A stretch of 64,000 nucleotides of DNA from Calothrix sp. NIES-4101 (lineage in GTDB: Bacteria > Cyanobacteriota > Cyanobacteriia > Cyanobacteriales > Nostocaceae): contig AP018280.1 in the NCBI GenBank assembly GCA_004296455.1, positions 6,994,794-7,058,793 of the forward strand, written 5' to 3'. Shown here piece after piece: positions 8,157 through 17,959 of this stretch. Each line of letters begins with the position of its first letter. Within the stretch, counting starts at the first letter, position 1. The notes below the pieces were generated by a model, which worked only from the letters and a program-made list of their open reading frames with translations, was not told the DNA's origin and searched no databases. Position numbers and translations under genes: made by a program.

Positions 8157-8990
8157 GTGAAAAAAAATATGTTTAAGAATTCCTGTACTGCAAAAATATT
8201 ATATTTACTTGGAGAAATTCAAAATCATCTTCATGATGGTACTATCAAACATGATTTGAACCAAATTGTTAGACATACTAGAGATACAGAAATTATAGAT
8301 ATCTGTGAACGCTCATCTGAATGTTTAGGCATCAAGCTTGATGTGAATTTCTATAAACCTAGTAGAGAGCAGCATATTCGCTCTCTTAAACATCTTGAGA
8401 AACATCTAAAATGGGCAAAGGAAAAATTTGATGAAGTTATTAAATTAATTCCAGAATGTGATTTTCAATGGATAGAATCTCCATTTAGAGAAACTGAAAT
8501 TCAATTACTTTCCTTGTCAAATTACTTCATTCTTCTCGATAAAATCCCCGATACTAACGATATTAATGGTGAAGTAGTCAAAATCGGTGATCTTGTTGCT
8601 ATATCTTGTAAAGATGATGGAGATAAAAACTACGATCACTACGGCGTTGTAATAGCAAGTTCTCAAGGTTTTAGAATTGCACATTTTTTTACAGGGGCAA
8701 CAGTAAAACCTCAAAATAGCATTGTAGAGAAGGGATTTGGATATGTTCACGAATTAAATTATCATCCTGAATGGATTGTAAAACAACATCTTCCTCAAAC
8801 TGTTCCATACAGTCTAGTTGAGGAACGTATTAAAGAATCAAGAACAATTGAAAAGCGAGTTTGGAATAAGCTGCGTTATAACTGCGAACACTGGGCAAGA
8901 GAAATGTTTAATGGAGAGCCTGAGTGTACTCAATTAGAAATGTTTAAAAAAGAAATCAGAAATAAAAGAAACCAAGTTTTAGATTCGTAG
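8157..8990 (+). CDS. LRAT/NlpC-P60-like domain protein
   Basis: 277 residues from a GTG at 8157. The ATG four codons later (8169) is equally plausible, and neither has a clear ribosome binding site. The N-terminal half is helical and unrecognised. The C-terminal half (about 138-255) shows the lecithin-retinol-acyltransferase/NC-domain pattern: KIGDLVAIS, DHYGVVIAS with H161, AHFF with H176, and NCEHWA with the putative nucleophile C243. Members are thiol acyltransferases or hydrolases acting on lipids or acylated substrates. It has no signal peptide or membrane anchor. It lies in an AT-rich island with toxin-antitoxin genes, which suggests acquisition by transfer (inference). Confidence 0.8.
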   Translation: MKKNMFKNSCTAKILYLLGEIQNHLHDGTIKHDLNQIVRHTRDTEIIDICERSSECLGIKLDVNFYKPSREQHIRSLKHLEKHLKWAKEKFDEVIKLIPECDFQWIESPFRETEIQLLSLSNYFILLDKIPDTNDINGEVVKIGDLVAISCKDDGDKNYDHYGVVIASSQGFRIAHFFTGATVKPQNSIVEKGFGYVHELNYHPEWIVKQHLPQTVPYSLVEERIKESRTIEKRVWNKLRYNCEHWAREMFNGEPECTQLEMFKKEIRNKRNQVLDS

Positions 8991-9080
8991 TAAATATATT
9001 TGTAGGTTGAGATTTGTAGATTGGCTGAAACGGAGTGGAACCCAACATTTATCGTATTCTTTCTTAAAATCGATATTAAA

Positions 9081-9112
9081 AATTATCCCTCCCCGCAAAT
9101 TACAGGAAGGGA
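9081..9112 (-). terminator. Probable leuS terminator
   Basis: On the minus strand TCCCTTCC pairs with GGGGAGGGA across a loop of about ten bases (one G-T pair), followed by TAATTTTT. It starts 18 bases beyond the leuS stop. Confidence 0.5.
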
Positions 9113-9129
9113 AAAACTAAAAACCCAAT

Positions 9130-11724
9130 CTAAACAACTACAAAATTAACCAACTTACCTGGAACAACGATCGCCTTTTTAATCTCTTTACCCTCAAGAT
9201 GTCGTTGTGCTACTTCCGACTCACGGGCAAATTTTTCCAACGCATCCTTATCTAAGTTGGCTGGTGCTTGCAAATCACCACGTTTCTTGCCGTTAATTTG
9301 AATGACTAAAGTAATTTCGTCCACAATCATCGCTTCGGGGTCAAATTTTAACCAAGGATGAATGTGTACTGATTCTGTATTCCCTAATTGTTTCCACAAT
9401 TCTTCGGCAATATGGGGTGCAAAGGGAGCTAACAATACAATTAAAGTATTGATACCTTCAGCAAATACAGGTGAATCTTTACAACCTGCATCAGTTAAGG
9501 CGTTACTCAATTTCATTAACTCCGAAATCGCTGTGTTAAATTGGTAGCCACCTTCAATATCTTCCGTAATTTCTCTGATAGCTGTATGGATTGCTCTTCT
9601 TAAATCCTTTTCTGGTTTGGTCATTTCTGGTTTGGTCATTTCTGCTTGTTGATTCGCTTGTCCTGAGGACTTACGATCTATAAATTCTGTTACCAAGCGC
9701 CAAACACGATTTAAAAAGCGATATTGCCCTTCGACATCAGCTTCATCCCACTCCAAATCTTTTTCCGGTGGTGCTTTAAACAAAATAAACATCCGGGCTG
9801 TGTCAATACCATATTTAGCAATGACATCCTCTGGTGCGACACCGTTACCCTTGGATTTGGACATGGTGGCATAAACTAATTGTAAGGGTTCCCCGGTTTT
9901 GGGGTCACGGGGATCGGCTGGATCAACTAAATTGCTAGGAACCCATTTGTCTTTATCAGCTTTGTTCGGGTTCATATAGGTTAAACCCTGTACCATTCCC
10001 TGGGTTAACAACCGTTGGAAGGGTTCATCAAAGTTCAATAAACCCCTGTCTCGCAAGACTTTGGTAAAGAAGCGCGAATATAACAGGTGTAAAATCGCAT
10101 GTTCTATACCACCAACATATTGGTCTACAGGCATAAAGTCATTGACTTTGGATTTATCGAAAATTTGGTTTTCGTTCTTTGCGTCGGTGAAACGCAAGTA
10201 ATACCAGGATGAATCGATAAAAGTATCCATTGTGTCGGTTTCCCGCTTTGCTGGTGTCCCGCAACTTGGACAAGGTACATTTACCCAACTCTCCAAGTTT
10301 GCTAATGGTGAACCTCCGCGTCCTGTTAATTCGACATTATCAGGTAATTTGACAGGCAAATCCGCATCGGGTACAGGAACAGCACCACATTCGGGGCAGT
10401 GAATGATGGGAATTGGCGCACCCCAATATCTTTGTCGGGAAATTAACCAGTCGCGCAAGCGGTATTGAACACGGGATTTACCAAATCCTTTTTGTTCGGC
10501 ATATTCGACAATGGCTTTCTTCGCCTCACCGGAAGCCATACCATCAAATTGCTGAGAATTTACTAATACACCGGCTTCAGTATATGCGGCTTTTAATTCC
10601 TCTTCTGCTTGTCCCTCTTCAACAATGACAACCTTGATTGGTAAATTCTGATCCTTGGCAAATTTAAAATCACGGGCATCATGGGCAGGTACACCCATCA
10701 CTGCACCTGTACCATATTCATACAGGACGTAATCAGCAATCCAAATGGGTATTTCTTCCCCTGTAAATGGATTAATTGCCTTGGCTCCTGTGGGAATACC
10801 CCGCTTGGGTTTATCCTCCGCAGTTCGCTCCAATTCGCTTTGACTTGCCACTTCTTTGACAAATGCTTCCACTGCGGCTTTTTGTGCGGCTGTTGTCACC
10901 TGTGCTGTCAATGGATGTTCGGGAGCCAATACCACGTAGCTAACGCCATAAACTGTATCGGGACGTGTCGTATAAACGGCAATTTTCTCATCCATGCCAT
11001 TTTTCGTACCGACAATGGGAAATTCCAAATACGCACCTGTTGATTTCCCAATCCAGTTAGCCTGCATTAATTTGACTCGTTCTGGCCATCCCGGCAATTT
11101 GTCAAGGTCGTTTAATAATTCTTCAGCATAGTCGGTAATCTTCAAAAACCACTGACGCAATAACTTCCGCTCGACGATCGCACCACTGCGCCAAGAACGT
11201 CCTTCGCTATCCACCTGTTCATTGGCGACAACCGTTTGGTCTACAGGGTCCCAGTTTACCGCAGCTTCCTTTTGATAAGCTAAACCGGCGGCAAAAAATT
11301 GCAAGAAAATCCATTGTGTCCATCTGTAATAATCAGGGGAACAGGTAGCAACTTCCGTATCCCAATCAATCGAGTAACCCAGACGCTGCAATTGCGATCG
11401 CATCTGCTCGATATTTTGATACGTCCACTTGGATGGGGGCACACCCCTATCGATAGCAGCATTTTCCGCAGGTAATCCAAAGGCATCCCAGCCCATGGGA
11501 TGTAGCACCCGATACCCCTGCATCCGTTTGAGGCGAGCGATCGCATCTGTAATGGTATAGTTACGGACGTGACCCATGTGCAAACTACCCGATGGATAGG
11601 GAAACATAGATAAGGCATAGAATTTTGGCTTGTTCGAGTCATGAGGAGTTTTATCTAAGCCAAGTTCAGTCCATGTTTTTTGCCATTTTTCCTCAATTTC
11701 TGCTGGGTTGTATCGGGACTCCAC
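9130..11724 (-). CDS. leuS: Leucyl-tRNA synthetase
   Basis: 864 residues, normal for bacterial LeuRS. It charges tRNA-Leu in the cytoplasm. The class I signature is [15 protein letters not shown] (HIGH motif as HMGH) near residue 45. The connective editing domain contains [21 protein letters not shown] zinc-type insertion has CPECG and CPSCG, then the KMSKS loop as MSKSKGNG, and a C-terminal tRNA-binding part ends in [14 protein letters not shown]-like sequence. Around residue 700 there is a perfect tandem duplication of 15 bases giving [11 protein letters not shown] in a surface linker. The gene is alone. Confidence 0.98.
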   Translation of the reverse strand: MESRYNPAEIEEKWQKTWTELGLDKTPHDSNKPKFYALSMFPYPSGSLHMGHVRNYTITDAIARLKRMQGYRVLHPMGWDAFGLPAENAAIDRGVPPSKWTYQNIEQMRSQLQRLGYSIDWDTEVATCSPDYYRWTQWIFLQFFAAGLAYQKEAAVNWDPVDQTVVANEQVDSEGRSWRSGAIVERKLLRQWFLKITDYAEELLNDLDKLPGWPERVKLMQANWIGKSTGAYLEFPIVGTKNGMDEKIAVYTTRPDTVYGVSYVVLAPEHPLTAQVTTAAQKAAVEAFVKEVASQSELERTAEDKPKRGIPTGAKAINPFTGEEIPIWIADYVLYEYGTGAVMGVPAHDARDFKFAKDQNLPIKVVIVEEGQAEEELKAAYTEAGVLVNSQQFDGMASGEAKKAIVEYAEQKGFGKSRVQYRLRDWLISRQRYWGAPIPIIHCPECGAVPVPDADLPVKLPDNVELTGRGGSPLANLESWVNVPCPSCGTPAKRETDTMDTFIDSSWYYLRFTDAKNENQIFDKSKVNDFMPVDQYVGGIEHAILHLLYSRFFTKVLRDRGLLNFDEPFQRLLTQGMVQGLTYMNPNKADKDKWVPSNLVDPADPRDPKTGEPLQLVYATMSKSKGNGVAPEDVIAKYGIDTARMFILFKAPPEKDLEWDEADVEGQYRFLNRVWRLVTEFIDRKSSGQANQQAEMTKPEMTKPEKDLRRAIHTAIREITEDIEGGYQFNTAISELMKLSNALTDAGCKDSPVFAEGINTLIVLLAPFAPHIAEELWKQLGNTESVHIHPWLKFDPEAMIVDEITLVIQINGKKRGDLQAPANLDKDALEKFARESEVAQRHLEGKEIKKAIVVPGKLVNFVVV

Positions 11725-11871
11725 TGAAAATACTCCTATTTCACATACGCATTTTTTTCTGCCTACATATTGTAGATGCTTGGCAGGGGAGATTTAGGAT
11801 TTCTCCTGTATTACAAATACAATACAAAAAATAATAGTGGAAAAGTTGAATGTCGGGGCTGGCATTATATT

Positions 11872-11941
11872 AATTCGCAATTCGCAATTCGCAATTCGCA
11901 ATTCGCAATTCGCAATTCGCAATTCGCAATTCGCAATTCGC
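11872..11941. repeat. Tandem heptamer array (AATTCGC)x10
   Basis: Ten perfect head-to-tail copies of AATTCGC. Short tandemly repeated sequences of 7 bases are a known trait of heterocystous cyanobacteria. It sits about 150 bases upstream of the leuS start codon and is the left part of a longer composite repeat ending in AGCTACGCAATTGAAAAATC at 11999-12018. Confidence 0.95.
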
Positions 11942-12227
11942 GTAGTGGCTTCTCTGTGAGTGTACGCCGCAAGGCGTTTTCGTAGACTAGCAAGATTAAG
12001 CTACGCAATTGAAAAATCCTGACTTGACAGGGGTTTCAGAATTTGGATATGTTTCACCGAAGTTATCACGCTCTATCACTGAATCTAATGTGAGAATTTA
12101 TTTATCCCCATTCGGTAATAAGACGGAAAGAGTAAATCCTCCGCCAAGTAATCTATTAGGAAATCTCTGTTCTTGATCTCATTTACTTGCACAAGCTGTA
12201 TAAATTGCAGCAAAGTATTACAAGTTT
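11942..12227. other. Composite repeat tail and spacer
   Basis: After the heptamers comes a stretch with a small hairpin (ACGCC-GCAA-GGCGT near 11963-11976). It ends in AGCTACGCAATTGAAAAATC (11999-12018), which recurs with one change at 28994-29013, where it again follows AATTCGC units. The rest, up to the FHA gene, shows nothing recognisable. Confidence 0.6.
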
Positions 12228-12734
12228 CTATTCTTCCATTTCTTCAGTCATTCCTGGATTGATTAATGTAATATCGTACTCAGTGGAATCAGTTTGCCCA
12301 GTTCGCATGGAATCCTTCAGCAGATAGTAGATTGCACGGACTTGAGGCCCAAAGACTATTTCATCTTCGTTTTTGAGGTCATGTGCTGGTAGTTTGCGTC
12401 CATTAATCATTAAACCATTGGCGCTAGGCTTACCTTTGGCATCTCCATCGACAATGCGATAATAATAGGTATGATTATTTTCATCGCGGGGAAGCCTGAC
12501 AAGTGTGGCATGACGACGCGAGACAAACTGCGAATTTAAACGAATATCGCACTCGCGATCGCGACCAATCGAATATATTGGACGATCAAGGGTAATCTCT
12601 TTACGTCCGCGATCGTCTTCTACGATCAATAGATGACTTTCACTAATTTCTGCTGCCATTGGCAAATCGTTGCTAAAATCAGTTGGAGTTGAATTAATTA
12701 ATATTTTTTGAGTATTGTTCGCTGCCATTCTCAT
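12228..12734 (-). CDS. FHA-domain protein
   Basis: 168 residues. The forkhead-associated core runs from about residue 35 to 140: YSIGRDRECDIRL (Gly-Arg of strand 3-4), SQFVSRRHATLVRL (Ser and the RRH phosphothreonine-binding loop), DGDAKGKPSANGLMINGRKL (the N-G loop) and DEDEIVFG-like strand. Such domains bind phosphothreonine peptides and act as adaptors for Ser/Thr kinases. No kinase or secretion gene is adjacent. The short acidic C-terminus (TEEMEE) and the N-terminal 30 residues are disordered-looking. Two ATGs, two codons apart, could start it. Confidence 0.88.
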   Translation of the reverse strand: MRMAANNTQKILINSTPTDFSNDLPMAAEISESHLLIVEDDRGRKEITLDRPIYSIGRDRECDIRLNSQFVSRRHATLVRLPRDENNHTYYYRIVDGDAKGKPSANGLMINGRKLPAHDLKNEDEIVFGPQVRAIYYLLKDSMRTGQTDSTEYDITLINPGMTEEMEE

Positions 12735-12786
12735 AATTATTGGTTTTCGGGTATGTAATTAATACGAATTAGCATTCCACAATGCA

Positions 12787-12918
12787 ATGCTAAACTCAGC
12801 GTTACTGAATATTTACCCTCAAGAAGAATTTTTTTGGCAAACTTCTCCTGATGAGCAAAATTTTGAGTATGCTTTAGCCCGCATCCGCTTTGTCAGAACA
12901 CAAAAACGCACCAACTAA
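12787..12918 (+). CDS. Possible 43-residue protein, unknown
   Basis: ATG at 12787, stop at 12916. The peptide begins MLNSALLNIYPQEEFFWQTSP and ends in a basic tail (ARIRFVRTQKRTN). Aromatic and charged residues alternate in a protein-like way and the gene is divergent from the FHA gene 52 bases away. No family is recognised and no strong ribosome binding site is visible, so this is tentative. Confidence 0.3.
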   Translation: MLNSALLNIYPQEEFFWQTSPDEQNFEYALARIRFVRTQKRTN

Positions 12919-13418
12919 TACGACAAACCTCACAGTTTTGATGCAGATTAAAATCTGATGATTCTAATTTTGCACTGACTGTTATTTTGATGGCATGAAT
13001 AAATTAATGGAATGAGTTGCGCGATCGCTGTTCTATTGTTAATAAAATTGTTAACAAATTTCCCATTAAAAATTCCGATTGTAACCAAGGTAGTCGGCTA
13101 ATTCTTATGCGTAGGCGTAAATTAGCTGGGAACTTAGCCCATTTTTGTAGTTAATCACAATTAACTGCTGAAACTGACAACACTTAGCTTGGTTTTAGCT
13201 ATTTGAATAGTGATGTAATTTGAGCATGATAAAGCTACCTTATCACTAATACACAATTGTTTGCTAGGGTTAAACAAACATTAGTATGTAGTTAAGCATA
13301 CACGAATGCAACGCTAATTAAGCTTACTTAGGGATACAGTGTGATCTAAAGATAGAATACCCTGAAATTGTCCAAACTAGGCATTGCGGGGACTCAAATT
13401 GGATGAAATGACTTGAAC
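12919..13418. other. Spacer with one long imperfect hairpin
   Basis: About 500 bases without a gene. GCTAATT at about 13101 pairs with AATTAGC about 20 bases later, with partly paired inner sequence. A GTATG/CATAC pair lies near 13287-13304. Neither is followed by a T-run. Confidence 0.45.
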
Positions 13419-15953
13419 TCATAGGGAGTCGGGACTGTAAGCAGTAAATCGTCGTAGCAAAAGTGAATTGGTGACAACACTAACTGAACTAAATGCCATT
13501 AATGCCGCAGCGCCAGCAGGGTTAAGAACTAAACCGAGACTGGGCAGGAGAATGCCCGCAGCTAGAGGAATTCCCAGCGTATTATAGGCGAATGCCCAAA
13601 ATAAATTTTGGCGGATTTTGTTGAATGTCGCACGGCTCAACCGGATCGATTCTACTACATCAGTCAAGCGATCGCGCATCAGTATGATTCCAGCAGTTTC
13701 CATGGCTACATCTGTTCCCGAACGCATCGCGATTCCTAAATCGGCTTGTGATAGTGCTGGTGCATCGTTAATTCCATCCCCCACCATTGCCACAATCGAT
13801 TGGGAATTTTCCCCTCTACCTTTTTTGTCCTCTTGCAAACGTTGAATCGCCGCAGCTTTCTTAGTTGGGGGAACACCAGCAATCACATTGTTACTATCTA
13901 GATCAAGTTGTTTGGCAATTGCATTCGCAGCTTCAATGCCATCACCACTCAAAATCATGACCCGCAAACCCATTTGCCGCAATTTTTCAACTGTTGTTTT
14001 GGCTTCAGGTCTTAAGGTATCACTAACGGCAATTATCCCGGCAATTTGGTCATTAATGGCGATATAAACCAATGTTTTTCCTTGATTTGCCAGTTCCTGG
14101 GCTGTAGTCTTTGCAGCATTGGAAATGACAACACCATGCCAACTTAACCAATCGGCATTACCCAGTAAAACATTACTGCCGTCAACCAACGCCGACACAC
14201 CTAAACCTGGCTCGGTATGAAAATTAACGGCTTCTGGGAGAGTATTTAATGATTGTGCTGTCGCCGCATTTTGAATTGCTGTTGCCAGAGGATGGCATGT
14301 ACCGCTTTCAACTGCTGCGGCAATTTGTAGCAGAGTTTCAGGGGATTTAGATAGATGTCTTCTCTGGCTGTCAATTTCCTCTGCTTCCAAAACAATACAA
14401 TCTGTCACAGTTGGTTTTCCTGTGGTGAGAGTACCAGTTTTGTCAAAAACTATCGTGTCAAGCTGATGGATAATTTCTAAAACATCCCCACCCTTAATTA
14501 GTAAACCGCGTTCAGCACCCATGGCTGTACCCACAATAATTGCTGTTGGGGTAGCAAGTCCTAAAGCGCAAGGGCAAGCAACTACCATCACTGCGATCGC
14601 TAATTTGAGACTTAAGAGAATTGGGGAGGGGGGAAGTGGGGAATACTGAGTGCTATGTGTTAGATGATGTGCCATTGGTACTGCGGCATTGATAGTCACA
14701 TTTGACACGGCATCAGCCCAAATATGTGTGCCAAAGCAATACCAAAATAAAAACGTGAGCAAAGAGGCACTGATGACAAAATATGTAAAATATCCGGCGA
14801 CAGTATCAGCTAACTTTTGAACGGGTGCTTTGCGGGTTTGTGCAGCTTCAACAAGAGTAATAATTTGGGCAAGGGTGGTTTCACTACCTATACGGGTAGC
14901 ACAAATTGCGATCGCACCCGATTGATTAATTGTGCCGGCGGTGACGTTATCCCCCAATTGTTTCATCACGGGTACAACTTCACCCGTTAGCATCGACTCA
15001 TCCACCGTAGTTTGTCCATACACTACTTCACCATCAACGGGTATCTTGTCCCCTGGCAACACCTGCAACCATTCTCCCACCCGCACTTGTTCGGCTGGAA
15101 TCTCAACTATTTCAGCGTTGAGAGGATTGGGCAAAGTAGATTTTTCTAATTCCTCTGGCTGCTTTGCTTTCCCAATCAACCGTGCTACTTGGGGTTGTAA
15201 TGCCAGTAAATTTTTAAAAGCTGATGCAGCACGACCTCGTGCTTGTTGTTCTAAGGTTTTTCCTAATAAAATAAATCCCAACATCATGACTGGTTCATCA
15301 AAAAAACATTCCCAGCCCAGTTGAGGCCATAGTAATGCGATTAAACTGGCGGTATAAGCTGTGACTGTACCTAAACCGACAAGGGTATTCATATTTGGTG
15401 CATTGCGTCGCCATCCCAACCAGCCATCAACTAAAATTGAACGACCAGGAATTAATAATGCGATTGTAGCGAGTCCACAATGAAACCAGATGTTATTTAA
15501 TCCTGGGACGATGGCATCTAGGATATTACTGAAATGCCCTAAAGTTGAAAGTAGTAGCAATAAACCCGCAACTGTCAACTGGTTCAACACCGATTGCATC
15601 CCTGGACGAGAAAAGCGATCGCTTTTTTGTTCTATATTTTTTTCTATATCTGTTGCCGCGCTTCCAGTTCTCCCTTGGCGTAAACGTGGTTGGCTGGGAA
15701 ATCCACCTGCGGTTAAATGCTCTGCTAAGGCTTCAGGAACGACTACACCAATTTCCGATTCAATTACAGCCACCTCAGTTGCCAAATTGACGCAGACATT
15801 TATGATCCCCGGATACTGACTGAGTTGACGTTCGACAGCACGCACACAACCAGCGCATTTCATCCCTCCGACATCAAGGGTAATTTTTTCGACTACTGGC
15901 TTGTTTGCTGCGTTGTTTTCAGAATTTGCTTCGGTCTTTGGGACAAGTTGCAT
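13419..15953 (-). CDS. ctaA: Copper-translocating P1B-type ATPase (CtaA-like)
   Basis: 844 residues. The N-terminal heavy-metal-binding domain has GGMKCAGC (C33, C36). Then come eight predicted membrane helices with the copper-selective CPC motif (VACPCALG, near residue 460), the actuator loop VDESMLTGE, the phosphorylation site FDKTGTLTTGK (aspartate near 501), and the hinge MVGDGINDAPAL. It pumps copper across the plasma or thylakoid membrane. Cyanobacteria have two such pumps, CtaA and PacS. The MKCAGCV-type N-domain looks to me closer to CtaA, but this is not certain. Just before the CPC helix there is an odd Pro/Ser/His-rich insertion (HHLTHSTQYSPLPPSP) that looks repeat-derived. Gene is monocistronic. 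Confidence 0.9.
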   Translation of the reverse strand: MQLVPKTEANSENNAANKPVVEKITLDVGGMKCAGCVRAVERQLSQYPGIINVCVNLATEVAVIESEIGVVVPEALAEHLTAGGFPSQPRLRQGRTGSAATDIEKNIEQKSDRFSRPGMQSVLNQLTVAGLLLLLSTLGHFSNILDAIVPGLNNIWFHCGLATIALLIPGRSILVDGWLGWRRNAPNMNTLVGLGTVTAYTASLIALLWPQLGWECFFDEPVMMLGFILLGKTLEQQARGRAASAFKNLLALQPQVARLIGKAKQPEELEKSTLPNPLNAEIVEIPAEQVRVGEWLQVLPGDKIPVDGEVVYGQTTVDESMLTGEVVPVMKQLGDNVTAGTINQSGAIAICATRIGSETTLAQIITLVEAAQTRKAPVQKLADTVAGYFTYFVISASLLTFLFWYCFGTHIWADAVSNVTINAAVPMAHHLTHSTQYSPLPPSPILLSLKLAIAVMVVACPCALGLATPTAIIVGTAMGAERGLLIKGGDVLEIIHQLDTIVFDKTGTLTTGKPTVTDCIVLEAEEIDSQRRHLSKSPETLLQIAAAVESGTCHPLATAIQNAATAQSLNTLPEAVNFHTEPGLGVSALVDGSNVLLGNADWLSWHGVVISNAAKTTAQELANQGKTLVYIAINDQIAGIIAVSDTLRPEAKTTVEKLRQMGLRVMILSGDGIEAANAIAKQLDLDSNNVIAGVPPTKKAAAIQRLQEDKKGRGENSQSIVAMVGDGINDAPALSQADLGIAMRSGTDVAMETAGIILMRDRLTDVVESIRLSRATFNKIRQNLFWAFAYNTLGIPLAAGILLPSLGLVLNPAGAAALMAFSSVSVVTNSLLLRRFTAYSPDSL

Positions 15954-16156
15954 GGGGAATTGTTGGATTTGCTACGAAACTTCAGCACAAATAGCGCCTC
16001 TTCTTTGAGCGTAGGCTAAATCTGACAAATTGACCAAGTTGACATATTGTCAAACTAATTAACTTTTTGTTAATTTTTGGGGATTTACTATTTCATCTCC
16101 AGTCCGGCTAATCAGTTAGCATTAACTTTCGCCGCATTCCCTTGTCTCCTGCGTCA

Positions 16157-16345
16157 TTATTTAGACTGACGACTACCCCAATGTAGATAAGTAAAATATA
16201 TGACTGCACCAAGTTGAACGGGGATCAATGCAATCTGACTTTTCCAAAATTCATCTACACCTACACTTGAAACTGCATAGAAATATCCGAAACCGAGAAT
16301 TATAAATGGAAGTAGTAGTATTCTTTTAGTTCTAAGTTTCTGCAT
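16157..16345 (-). CDS. Small two-helix membrane protein
   Basis: 62 residues. A basic start (MQKLRTKR) is followed by a hydrophobic helix ILLLPFIILGFGYFYAVSSV, a short polar loop VDEFWKSQ and a second helix IALIPVQLGAVIYFTYL, ending in a basic tail. The positive-inside pattern places both ends in the cytoplasm. No family is recognised. Codon use and composition fit a real gene, and it is isolated between ctaA and a TM2 protein. Confidence 0.6.
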   Translation of the reverse strand: MQKLRTKRILLLPFIILGFGYFYAVSSVGVDEFWKSQIALIPVQLGAVIYFTYLHWGSRQSK

Positions 16346-16540
16346 ATTGTAGATTCATCATCTAGATTTATGATGTCTAAGAATTCAACCCTACCTTTGA
16401 TATAACAAACAGTAGGGTGAGTGTGGTATTCAAGACACAATAAAGATATTGTATCTTCATGGAAAATATATTGAATTGTTTATATTCTCTAAAAATTGCA
16501 TTCAGCAATAATAATTACGAGATATCTAGGATATCTAGTT

Positions 16541-16816
16541 CTAGAACCAACCTTGTTTATTCACAAAGTACGTGTCTACAAATTCTTCATGGTTTTTGTT
16601 CAGATAAATCATGCCTTCCATCAGACCGACAAGCTGCATAATTAAAAATGGCACTCCATAAGCAAACACAATTCCAACTAAGGAAATAGCCAGCATGATT
16701 GAGCCTTCCGCAGAGTATCCCAAAACAAATTTATGGACACCAAATCCACCGAAAATAATACCACAATATCCAGACAAAATTTGCTTGGTAGCGTGGCTAG
16801 GGGTGAGGTTTGCCAT
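16541..16816 (-). CDS. TM2-domain membrane protein
   Basis: 91 residues with a TM2 domain: GYCGIIFGGFGVHKFVLGYSAEGSIMLAISL, the G-x-x-G-x-H-x-F-Y/L-G motif between two helices, followed by GVPFLIMQLVGLMEGMIYL. TM2 proteins are small membrane proteins without a defined biochemical role. The C-terminus (EEFVDTYFVNKQGWF) is cytoplasmic. A start at 16816 is supported by an AAGGAGT sequence just upstream on the minus strand. Confidence 0.88.
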   Translation of the reverse strand: MANLTPSHATKQILSGYCGIIFGGFGVHKFVLGYSAEGSIMLAISLVGIVFAYGVPFLIMQLVGLMEGMIYLNKNHEEFVDTYFVNKQGWF

Positions 16817-17959
16817 TGACTAAAAACTCCTTGGTAAGAATGTATAAAATTGAGATTTTTATTGTCAGTAGAAAAGATATATTTATTTTCCTGAGTGCGT
16901 AACTAATGTACTGAGTAAACACAACCACTGGGTTGATTCAGTACAAAAATGAAAATATATGGCTAATTACTAACGATTAATAGTTAGTCAATCATGGTGA
17001 ATATTTAATCCGTTAATAGCTCTTAAGTAATCAGCGATCGCTAATAACTAATAAATCACAACTAATAATTAATATTCAATAGTTATTTAATTTATTTACT
17101 TATACTTCATAAGCAAAATTTAATAATTGCGAGGGTACAATTACCCATCAATTACTAACAAGCCCGTATAAATAAATCACAAGCATGGGCAATAATTATT
17201 GACAATTAACTATGATGAACTAACATTTTATACTCGTTAGAATCAACTGTATTAATGCAACCTTCCTTCATCAGATTAGAAGCATTTAACAGAAAATATA
17301 GCCAAATATTAGCGTTTCAAGATTCGGAAAGAAGCGCTCTTAACACCTAGGGAACTTAACCGTCAGACGAAGCCTGCGATTATCACCGTTTTGTATGTAA
17401 CTGTAGGTAAAAATGAAGAAAAATATAAGCACAGCAGTCTTGCTTAATTGAGAACAAAAATAATTTTGCTCAGACAATTCAAAGCAATATCATTAAATCC
17501 GCTACGCCATATTACTTTCTACAAGCGATCGGCTGAAATCCCGGACTTTTTTATCTCGTTGTTATTATCTGAATACTAGCATAGACACTTTCTAGCTGGA
17601 GTTCGTTCCCAACAAAATGTAAGAATTAACTCGCATCGAAATTAACCGAGCTGAATAGACAGTATAAAAATCATTAACGAGGATTAAGGAATTAATTCGC
17701 TCGGAACCTTAACCAAACCGAAGCTAAGTAATAAATATGACACAATACTTACGACACTCGTTGGCAAATTGAGTCAACTTTCAGTTAACAGTTATTTTGC
17801 TAAGTATTTTGTTATCTATCTAACATTTTTCTGGGTTTGTTGCGTAACTTAATTAACAATTATCCTCGCTAACATGCATAAATTTACTGTTGATTTATTT
17901 TTGATTGCAATATATTAATGCAAATGTTTAGTGGTTTGTCAAGGGGGTGAACACACTCA
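16817..17959. other. 1.1 kb AT-rich spacer
   Basis: The left half is dense in TAAT/ATTA words (ACTAATAATTAATATTC and similar). No open frame, tRNA or transposon end is recognisable. Three isolated TTAACC words (near 17350, 17643 and 17693) are not spaced at 11 bases, so I do not call a PHO box. Confidence 0.5.

Noticed and set aside
10681-11043. 120-codon plus-strand frame, and others like it, opposite leuS, ctaA and secA
   Set aside because: Cysteine-rich shadow translations of long conserved genes on the other strand.
11872-11941. CRISPR array
   Set aside because: The repeat unit is 7 bases with no spacers, so this is a simple tandem repeat.
17340-17710. PHO box in the spacer before the CPBP gene
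   Set aside because: Three TTAACC words occur but are far apart and not in 11-base register.
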